64,000 nt of DNA from contig CAJURT010000006.1 in assembly GCA_910588875.1 (NCBI GenBank), positions 62,001-126,000 of the forward strand, written 5' to 3'. Numbering within the stretch: position 1 is the first letter of the stretch; each line of letters starts with the position of its first letter. The notes beneath the pieces were generated by a model. The model was not told the DNA's origin, did not search any database, and worked only from the letters and a program-made list of their open reading frames with translations. Shown one piece after another: positions 35,516-42,655 of the stretch. This DNA is from an uncultured Lachnospiraceae bacterium. GTDB taxonomy: Bacteria; Bacillota; Clostridia; Lachnospirales; Lachnospiraceae. A program made the position numbers and the translations under genes.

Positions 35516-35544
35516 ACTATATCACATAACTCTCTCCTGGTAAA
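35516..35544 (-). promoter_or_regulatory. Probable promoter of the small-protein/rtcB unit
   Basis: TTTACC (35539-35544) and TATAGT (35516-35521) have 17-base spacing on the minus strand. The leader to the first gene is about 200 bases. It contains a strong AAGAAGGAGG (35470-35479) followed by only a 16-codon frame from TTG at 35457 to TGA at 35407. No other structure was seen in this gap. Confidence 0.5.
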
Positions 35545-35586
35545 GTCCGGCATTATTACGATATTCTTACGGAATAGCTTTCCTGT

Positions 35587-36431
35587 TCACCAACAATCCG
35601 AAGCAGCGTCAGCCTCCACCGGTATCTGAATCTCCGTCACAAACTGGCTGGTATCCTCGGTAAAACCATAATCAATCATCGTGATCTCCCTGGAAAAACC
35701 GCTTACCGCCAGCCCATGCGCTGCCATATACTCTTCCAGCTTCCGATAATACTCCGGAGCCTCCCGGTGGCTTCCGCAGAACCGGACAGACACGCAGGTT
35801 TCTTCCGGCAGCCTGTCCGTATTCCCCTCATAGGAATCCTCCGGATCCAGAATCAGGAATACCATATCATAGCTGCTGTACTCCTTTTCCTCCAGATGTT
35901 CTTTGGCTATGCCCACCCCCACCTTCCCCAGAAAGACAACGGCATCCTTCTGGTCTCCCACCAACTGGTGGATAGAGGTTTCCAGATCAAGGTAGGTGCT
36001 TATAGAGAGACTCTTGCGTATCCAGGCGATACGTCGCGGTTCCGTCCGTATCATCTCAATGCTGTCAAACCGGGAGGAAAGGGCATCCCCCAGCTGCAGC
36101 AGCCGGTTACTGATCTTTCTCTCAATAACCTGGAGTTCCCTCTGCTTGCGGATGACCTCCTCCTTCTGCTGGCGCAGCATTTCCTGTATCTTACTCACAT
36201 CCCGGTTCTTAAGGAAGCCTGCAATCCGCGGCAGCGGCATGTCCAGTACCCGCAGATAGCGGATGGTATTCAGGCACTCAAACTGACGGATACCATAATA
36301 CCGGTAACCTGTCTCCGGGTCAACATATTCCGGCTCCAGAAGGCCGATTTTTCATAGTGGCGGAGGGAGCCCACACTTAAGTGAAACATCCTTGCCACTT
36401 CACCGATCTGAAATAATTCCCGTTTTTCCAT
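35587..36431 (-). pseudogene. MerR-family regulator with GyrI-like effector domain, frameshifted
   Basis: The ATG at 36431 opens a MerR helix-turn-helix (LFQIGEVARMFHLSVGSLRHYEK) that runs out of frame after about 31 codons. The sequence then continues in the next frame as IGLLEPEYVDPETGYRYYG, through a coiled coil (QEMLRQQKEEVIRKQRELQ), into a GyrI-like ligand-binding domain of about 150 residues ending at 35587. The break falls at five As (36348-36352 on the plus strand as Ts) where six would restore the frame. It is either a real one-base loss, slippage or a sequencing error. The gene lies 43 bases after the MATE gene and, when intact, would regulate it from the palindrome upstream. Confidence 0.85.
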
Positions 36432-36474
36432 CCTTATCCCCTGCCTCTGAATCTCTGTCTCTGAATCTCTGCCC

Positions 36475-37851
36475 CTAAAAAGCTGCCTTCCGGATATCCC
36501 TGCCCGAATCACCAGGCTGCCTCCCTGCCTGCTGCCTGTACATCCACAGAAACACCCCCACACAAATCACTGCCGAAACCCCTGAACCTGCTGTGGAGGC
36601 CAGCCCCATAGGAAAAAGCGTATCCGCAAAATATTTTGACGCCAGGTAGGAAAGGGGAATACGGGCGCAAATAATGGAAACGGAATTGTGGAGAAAAGAT
36701 ATTCCCGACAAGCCGCAGGCGCAAAAATACCCGCTGAAACAAAAATGAATCCCGGCAAGAACCGTATCCCACACATATCCCCGCATATACTGTCCGCCCA
36801 TCAAAACCACCTCTCCGCTGTCTGAGAACAATCCGATAAATGCCTCTGCATCCAGCTGCATCACAGCGACAGCAGCAATTCCCCAGATTAACGTTATCAA
36901 ACAGCCATAGCCCAAGGTAAGACGCGCTCTGTCATGTTTCCCTGCACCAATGTTCTGTGCGCATAATGCGGACACCGTTTGAAGCATAGAGGAGGGCACA
37001 AGGAAGAGGATCCCTATGATTTTTTCTACAATGCCTACTGCCGCCGCATCATTCAGCCCCCGTTTATTTACAATGACGGTAATGACAATAAAGGCAATCT
37101 GGATAAATCCGTCCTGCAAGGCAACCGGAACCCCTATCTTCAGCAGCCCGGCCATGGTTTCACGCTGCGGCCTGAAATCCCCTGGCGCCAGGGTTATGCC
37201 GGCCTTCTTTTTCCGGATGATTGCCAGGGACACTGCCACGCTGATGGTCTGGGCCAGTGTTGTTCCCAAGGCCGCCCCCGCCGCCCCCAGCCCCATCCCT
37301 CCAATGAAGAGATAATCCAGGGCAATATTCGCACCGCAGGCAACAGCAATAAAATACATAGGGCTTTTCGAATCTCCCATGCCGCGAAATATGGAACTAA
37401 TGATGTTATAGGCAGTGATAAACGGAATTCCCATAAAGCAAATTGTGAGATAGGAAACCGTCCCTGCCACCGCTTCCGCCGGTGTGGACATGACGCTTAC
37501 AATCGGCCTTACAGCCAAAAGCAGCCCGGCTGTCAGTGCTACGGCCAAGGCCATGAACAAAGTAACCGTATTTCCCGTTGCCCGGGATGCCTGATCTCTC
37601 TTTCCCGCACCCGTTGCCTGCCCGATCATCACCGTTGATCCCATGGCCAGCCCTACAATCATTACCGTCAGCATATGCATTACCTGGCTGCCGATGGATA
37701 CGGCAGTGGTGCTTCCCACACCGTTAAACTGCCCGATGATAAATAAGTCCGCCATGCCGTACAGGGTCTGTAAAAAATAGGAAAGCAGAAACGGAAGAGA
37801 AAAGGAAAGGACTGTTTTCGCCACACTGCCGGTAGTTAGGTTCTTTTCCAT
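36475..37851 (-). CDS. MATE-family multidrug/toxin exporter
   Basis: A 458-residue, twelve-helix membrane protein with two MATE halves (roughly 10-230 and 235-450), powered by Na+ or H+. Family stretches include LSFSLPFLLSYFLQTLYGMADLFIIGQFNG and GSTVMIGQATGAGKRDQA. An AGAGGTG site precedes the ATG at 37851. It shares a transcript with the MerR gene and is driven by a MerR-type promoter, which points to induction by a lipophilic compound bound by the GyrI-like domain. Confidence 0.93.
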   Translation of the reverse strand: MEKNLTTGSVAKTVLSFSLPFLLSYFLQTLYGMADLFIIGQFNGVGSTTAVSIGSQVMHMLTVMIVGLAMGSTVMIGQATGAGKRDQASRATGNTVTLFMALAVALTAGLLLAVRPIVSVMSTPAEAVAGTVSYLTICFMGIPFITAYNIISSIFRGMGDSKSPMYFIAVACGANIALDYLFIGGMGLGAAGAALGTTLAQTISVAVSLAIIRKKKAGITLAPGDFRPQRETMAGLLKIGVPVALQDGFIQIAFIVITVIVNKRGLNDAAAVGIVEKIIGILFLVPSSMLQTVSALCAQNIGAGKHDRARLTLGYGCLITLIWGIAAVAVMQLDAEAFIGLFSDSGEVVLMGGQYMRGYVWDTVLAGIHFCFSGYFCACGLSGISFLHNSVSIICARIPLSYLASKYFADTLFPMGLASTAGSGVSAVICVGVFLWMYRQQAGRQPGDSGRDIRKAAF

Positions 37852-37883
37852 AATTGTTCACCTCTGATTTATTTTTCTTTCCC

Positions 37884-37914
37884 ATTATAAACTCTATAAT
37901 AATTATAGAATCAA
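37884..37914 (-). promoter_or_regulatory. MerR-type promoter and palindromic operator of the MATE-merR operon
   Basis: TTGATT (37909-37914) and a perfect TATAAT (37884-37889) are separated by 19 bases, the overlong spacing typical of MerR-activated promoters. Filling it is a perfect 17-base palindrome, TCTATAATTATTATAGA on the minus strand (37893-37909). Confidence 0.85.
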
Positions 37915-37924
37915 TGGCAATAGC

Positions 37925-37959
37925 AAAAACCACACAATAACCAGAAGGCCATTGTGTGG
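37925..37959 (-). terminator. Terminator after the hybrid histidine kinase
   Basis: A perfect 9-bp stem (CCACACAAT with ATTGTGTGG; 37930-37938 and 37951-37959) is followed by TTTTTG on the minus strand. It ends just upstream of the MATE promoter. Confidence 0.75.
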
Positions 37960-38054
37960 CAAAAAGTACTTTGTACCCAAAATCCACTCCTGCCTGCTGC
38001 CAGACAGCTTTGCAACCCTATATAATCCTGTGGCGCCGAAACCTGTACCGGTCC

Positions 38055-41000
38055 CTAATTCAGGAACTGGTGCAGCACCTCCATAAGCAAGTCCATATTA
38101 AGCGGTTTGGCAATATGGGCGTTCATACCGCTTTTTAGGGCCGCCTCTTTATCCTCTTCCATGGCATTTGCCGTCATGGCGATGATCGGCAAGGTTTTTA
38201 CATCTTTTCGGTGCATTGCCCGGATTGCCTTTGTAGCCTCATATCCATTCATCACCGGCATCTGCACATCCATCAATATCGCATCATAATATCCTTCCCC
38301 GGATTTTTCAGTCATGGAGACTGCATCCGTTCCGTCCGGCGCCGACTCCACCGCAAAACCAGCCTCTTCCAGGATAACCCCTGCGATTTCCCGGTTCAGT
38401 TCATTGTCCTCCACCAAGAGAAGCCTCTTCCCGCTGAAATCTGCCTGTGTCCAGGATGCCTCCTTTTCCTGAAGCCCATGGCCTCCAATATGATTCGCAG
38501 CCAGCAGCGCAGCCTTCAGGTCAGACATAAAAAGGGGCTTGGCGCAGAACGCAGTAATGCCCGCATCCTTCGCCTCATCCTCAATGTCGGACCAGTCGTA
38601 GGCAGTGAGGATAATGATGGGCGCATCCTGTCCCACAACGCTGCGGATCTTCCTTGCCGTTTCAATTCCGCTAAGTTCCGGCATCTGCCAGTCGATAATG
38701 TACGTATGGTACGGTTCTCCCTCCTCGTGGGCAGATTTTGCGTGGTATACTGCTTCCCTGCCGGAAGTCGTCCATTCCGACCGCATCCCAATACTTTTTA
38801 ACATCTTGCTTACACTGTCGCAGACATTGAAATCGTCGTCCACAACCAGAGAGCGAAGCCCTTCCAGTTCCTTGATCTGCTCTGAATTTTTTTCAACGTC
38901 CTGCAGCTGCAGGGGGATCTTTACCGTAAAAGTGCTTCCTTTTCCCACTTCGCTTTCAACCAGTATTTCTCCTCCCATCATGTCAACAATGCTCTTCGTG
39001 ATGGCCATCCCAAGCCCGGCGCCCTGTATGCCGCTTCTGGTGGCGGTTGATTCCCGTTCGAAAGGTTCGAAAATATGCTTCACAAACTCCGGGGACATCC
39101 CGATGCCGTTGTCCTTGATGATAAATGCATATTCACCCCACCCGTGTTTGTAGGCGGTATGCTGCATAATGCGGAAGCTTACCGTTCCCCCTGCCGGGGT
39201 GTATTTGACTGCATTCCCCATCAGATTAATGAATATCTGGTTCAGTTTCAGCGGATCTGCAATCACATCCTCATTGGCCACCTCAAAAGTATCAATGAAC
39301 ATCTCCAGCTGCTTGGATTTCACCTGAGGCTGGATAATGTTTACCAGATTGTGTATCAGTTCCGGGATATTGCACTCCTGGTTATGGATCTGCAGCTTTC
39401 CGCTCTCAATACGGCTCATATCCAGGATATCATTAATCAGCCCTAACAGATGGTTACTGGAAGAAAGGATCTTCTGCAGGCAGTCCCTCACCTGGTCTGT
39501 ACGGTCAATATGGCTGGCAGCGATTGTGGCAAAGCCAATAATAGCATTCATAGGCGTGCGGATATCGTGGCTCATATTGGACAGGAAGGTGGTCTTTGCC
39601 TGGTTTGCATTCTGTGCCTGCATCAAGGCATCCTGTAAAGCCTGTGTCTGTTCCCGCTGTTTGCTGACCTGCTCCGTAATGTCCCGGGACACTACCATGG
39701 CGATAAGGTCACCCGTATCCTCGTCGGAGGTCATGATAAAGGACTGGCGGACGCACATGGGCTCCCATCTATCTGCCCCTCCCCAATAGTCTACATCCAC
39801 CTCCATGTTTCCCTGCTCATACTGGTTTTTCAGATAATCCACATTCACTGCCAGGGAGTAATCTTCCTGTGACTCTGGCAGCACAAACTGTTTCCATCTG
39901 TCAAAGCATTCGGAGGCCCTGCAAGGGGCAGACAAGCCTACCTGTTCCAGCAGCGAGATTTCCTTCCCATCCTTCACGCGGAGAATATCCTGATCAATTT
40001 GGTCTTTTGTAAGGTTGCACTCAAAAGCGCTGAAGGAATTGGACATGATGGCGATCCGGTATTGCCTTTCCTTACGGTTCAGCACCGCCCGCTCCCGCTG
40101 TTCGCGCAGTTCCTTCTGCTTTAGTTCTGTAACATTCTGCCGGACATACAAAACCCTGACAGGCTCCTTCCCTCTCCGTTCCAGGCACACCGCAATCAGG
40201 TGTTCCCAGTCCTCCTTGCCATTACGGGAAACGTGGCATTCGTGGGCCACGAAATCCTCCTCACAAAGGGTCTCCCTGAGAGTATCGATCCGGCAAAAAT
40301 CATGGAATGCGGCTTTCCCTTCCTCCCCGATAATGTCTTCGGCATGGGCCTTTATCATTTCACTATAAACGCCCTCCATTGGGATGCTTGCATTCAAAGG
40401 CCCAATCCCTGCCATATATGAGTAATCGTTATTTTCCAGATTCACGATGAGGTAACGGGAAGAAAAAATAATATTCATGCCGCGGAGCACATCGTTGATC
40501 ATCTTATTCTCTGTCTCCAGTATCCTCCGCTTCCTCCTTGCACGGATTACCAGAAAAACAACATAAACCACGAACAGCACAAGCAGACAGATTTCCAATA
40601 TCACCCCTGCCATATTTGCCCTGGTAACCATAGCCTGCGTGACCGCTTTGGGAAATGCCTGTACAAGCACATAATCATGTCCTGGTAAATGCATAATACA
40701 GAGATTGTCCGTTTTGCTTCCCTCACTGCACAAAAGAGCCGCCTCGCCCCCCTCTTGTAAGACGGCCCGTGCCGTTTCAGCAGTCTTCGCATCAATAATG
40801 CCGGATCCTGCCAGGGAATCCATCAGGTCTCCTCCATAGGTAACTTTCCCTGAACTGGCAATCGCCTTACCGTCCTTTGTACAGAGAAACACATCCGCCG
40901 CTTCGCCAAAATAACTGGTTTCCAGCATGCTCCGCAGATAATCCTCCGCAAAATATAGCCCTAAAAACATTCCTGTAATCTCTTTCCCGGAATATATCGG

Positions 41001-41456
41001 GGCATAAAAAACCATCATGGGCTTTCCTGTAATCCGGGACTGCGCCACAGTCTCAAGGTTGCTTTCTCCCCGCATCCCGCGGATAAAATACTCCCGGTCT
41101 GAACTGTTGCTCGTCTCCCCATTGGAGGCAAGGTTGACGCCATCTGCATTAGTAAAACGGATTGCGTCAAAAGTCATATTTTCTTCCAGCCCCTTCAGCA
41201 CCTGGGCATTGATCCCGGAACTGTCCCCGCCTGCGCTGATCAAATAGGCACTGTTTTGGATGCGCTGCAGCGCATTATCAAATTCACTCCCAATGCGGTT
41301 TGCTGTCTGCCGGGCACAGTCCTCCGCATAGTTCCGGTTCTGTTCCTGAATCCGTGCCATGTTTTGCGTTGTGTAGACAAAAAACAGTACAAGCACGGCC
41401 GCAAGGAAAATAAATGCATAAAAGATAGATTGCCATGTTTTTTTCTGCTGTTTCAT
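38055..41456 (-). CDS. Hybrid sensor histidine kinase with two receiver domains
   Basis: About 1133 residues. TM1 is near 10-30 and is followed by an extracellular dCACHE-like sensor region to about 275. TM2 is near 280-302, then PAS-like modules follow. HisKA has FLSNMSHDIRTPMNAI (His near 630), then HATPase boxes (NQIFINLMGNAVKYT, GAGLGMAITKSIV). REC1 has IIDWQMPELSG (Asp near 920) and REC2 has ILMDVQMPVMNG (Asp near 1061). No HPt or output regulator is adjacent, so the phosphate target is unknown. The ATG at 41456 has no close ribosome site but overlaps the stop of a short leader frame as ATGA; a TTG at 41549 in frame is less likely. It follows the YitT gene. Confidence 0.92.
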   Translation of the reverse strand: MKQQKKTWQSIFYAFIFLAAVLVLFFVYTTQNMARIQEQNRNYAEDCARQTANRIGSEFDNALQRIQNSAYLISAGGDSSGINAQVLKGLEENMTFDAIRFTNADGVNLASNGETSNSSDREYFIRGMRGESNLETVAQSRITGKPMMVFYAPIYSGKEITGMFLGLYFAEDYLRSMLETSYFGEAADVFLCTKDGKAIASSGKVTYGGDLMDSLAGSGIIDAKTAETARAVLQEGGEAALLCSEGSKTDNLCIMHLPGHDYVLVQAFPKAVTQAMVTRANMAGVILEICLLVLFVVYVVFLVIRARRKRRILETENKMINDVLRGMNIIFSSRYLIVNLENNDYSYMAGIGPLNASIPMEGVYSEMIKAHAEDIIGEEGKAAFHDFCRIDTLRETLCEEDFVAHECHVSRNGKEDWEHLIAVCLERRGKEPVRVLYVRQNVTELKQKELREQRERAVLNRKERQYRIAIMSNSFSAFECNLTKDQIDQDILRVKDGKEISLLEQVGLSAPCRASECFDRWKQFVLPESQEDYSLAVNVDYLKNQYEQGNMEVDVDYWGGADRWEPMCVRQSFIMTSDEDTGDLIAMVVSRDITEQVSKQREQTQALQDALMQAQNANQAKTTFLSNMSHDIRTPMNAIIGFATIAASHIDRTDQVRDCLQKILSSSNHLLGLINDILDMSRIESGKLQIHNQECNIPELIHNLVNIIQPQVKSKQLEMFIDTFEVANEDVIADPLKLNQIFINLMGNAVKYTPAGGTVSFRIMQHTAYKHGWGEYAFIIKDNGIGMSPEFVKHIFEPFERESTATRSGIQGAGLGMAITKSIVDMMGGEILVESEVGKGSTFTVKIPLQLQDVEKNSEQIKELEGLRSLVVDDDFNVCDSVSKMLKSIGMRSEWTTSGREAVYHAKSAHEEGEPYHTYIIDWQMPELSGIETARKIRSVVGQDAPIIILTAYDWSDIEDEAKDAGITAFCAKPLFMSDLKAALLAANHIGGHGLQEKEASWTQADFSGKRLLLVEDNELNREIAGVILEEAGFAVESAPDGTDAVSMTEKSGEGYYDAILMDVQMPVMNGYEATKAIRAMHRKDVKTLPIIAMTANAMEEDKEAALKSGMNAHIAKPLNMDLLMEVLHQFLN

Positions 41457-41503
41457 TTGATTTGGCTGATATATCCTCTCCGGCTTTTGCCGAAAGAATC
41501 CAA
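41453..41503 (-). CDS. Possible 16-residue leader peptide coupled to the histidine kinase
   Basis: A TTG at 41503 opens a 16-codon frame ending in TGA that overlaps the kinase ATG as ATGA. An excellent site, AAAGGGAGGTGA, lies eight bases ahead of the TTG, whereas the kinase ATG itself has nothing suitable within 17 bases. I infer translational coupling. Confidence 0.35.
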   Translation of the reverse strand: MDSFGKSRRGYISQIK

Positions 41504-41555
41504 ATGCGCCGTCACCTCCCTTTAGATGTATGTTTATCGCTTGATTCAAAAAATA

Positions 41556-42416
41556 TTATTCCATCCTGCCTTTTGGGATGTAGCGCATATCGCTCACATT
41601 ATAAACCGTAATAAATGCTGCAGGGTCTTCCCGGATTACATACTGCATCAGTTTCTGATATTCGTTCTTGTCAACAATGGTAATGATCTCATTCCTGGCC
41701 ATGCCGTCATATGCCCCGACTGCCTGGTAAATGGTTGCCCCGCTTTTCAGTGTATATAATATCCAGTCACGTATCTGTGCTTCCTTTTCCTTTGAAATAA
41801 TGCAAACCCTTCTTTTGATGTTCTGGCCGAAAATAAAATGATCCAAAACCATACCATTCAGATAAGTCCCCAGTATACTTAAAACCACGGTTTTCTTGTC
41901 ATACACCAAGGCCGAACTCAGTGCCACCAGCATACCGCTCATGCTCATTGCCCTGCCGAGATCCATATGGAAATACTGGTTCAATATCTTTGCCACGATA
42001 TCCAGTCCCCCGGAAGACGCATTCCTGTTAAACAGGATACTAAGCCCAATGCTCACCGTAAAGATATAACAGGCCACGTCAAGCACCGCATCTCCGGAAA
42101 GCGATTGGTTATCCGGCAACAAAAATTCAAAAAGGCCGATAAACAAGGGCAAAAGAAGGGATGTATATACGGTTTTAAAGCCAAATTCATGTCCGCAAAG
42201 GAAAAAACCAAGGATAAGCAGCACAACATTTAAAATCATGGTAACCGCAGATACCGATAACGGCACAAAATTCGACAACACGATTGCCAGGCCGGACACA
42301 GAACTGACTGCTGCATGGCTTGGTATCAGAAAAAAGAAAACTGCCGCTGCAATAATCAGGGTGGCAACGGTCATCACAAATAATTCCCTGGCTGCTTTTG
42401 TCCTACTCTGTGGCAT
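41556..42416 (-). CDS. YitT-family membrane protein with DUF2179 domain
   Basis: A 286-residue protein. Residues 10-175 have five or six transmembrane helices of the YitT type (FFLIPSHAAVSSVSGLAIVL, RNASSGGLDIVAKI). The C-terminal 100 residues are the cytosolic DUF2179 domain (RRVCIISKEKEAQIRDWI, VDKNEYQKLMQYV). Function is not established; transport is commonly supposed. It is the promoter-proximal gene, followed closely by the leader frame and histidine kinase, so the kinase may sense something linked to it. Confidence 0.9.
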   Translation of the reverse strand: MPQSRTKAARELFVMTVATLIIAAAVFFFLIPSHAAVSSVSGLAIVLSNFVPLSVSAVTMILNVVLLILGFFLCGHEFGFKTVYTSLLLPLFIGLFEFLLPDNQSLSGDAVLDVACYIFTVSIGLSILFNRNASSGGLDIVAKILNQYFHMDLGRAMSMSGMLVALSSALVYDKKTVVLSILGTYLNGMVLDHFIFGQNIKRRVCIISKEKEAQIRDWILYTLKSGATIYQAVGAYDGMARNEIITIVDKNEYQKLMQYVIREDPAAFITVYNVSDMRYIPKGRME

Positions 42417-42512
42417 CTTCTGTCTGTTCCCTCTCTTCCGTCACGGCTTGCCTGCCGGCTTCCCGCACAATAATTTCCTGACGCTGTCCCCCTTGTATCC
42501 TCCTCTGTGGTT

Positions 42513-42541
42513 ATTCTACTTTATACAGAATGTAAAGTCAA
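42513..42541 (-). promoter_or_regulatory. Probable promoter of the yitT-kinase operon
   Basis: TTGACT (42536-42541) and TAGAAT (42513-42518) are spaced by 17 bases on the minus strand, about 95 bases upstream of the YitT start. Confidence 0.65.
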
Positions 42542-42567
42542 TGGTTCCATATATGTTCTTTCTTCAT

Positions 42568-42597
42568 CAAAAAGCAGAGGCACATCAGCACCTCTGC
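42568..42597 (-). terminator. Terminator after copA
   Basis: On the minus strand GCAGAGGTGC-TGAT-GTGCCTCTGC is followed by TTTTTGAT: seven Watson-Crick pairs plus wobble pairs, then a T run, about 60 bases after the copA stop. Confidence 0.8.
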
Positions 42598-42655
42598 CAG
42601 TGCAGGAATCACCTGCCTGTCCCCGGGCCCTGTCCTGCTGCCGGTCCCAGGCCCC

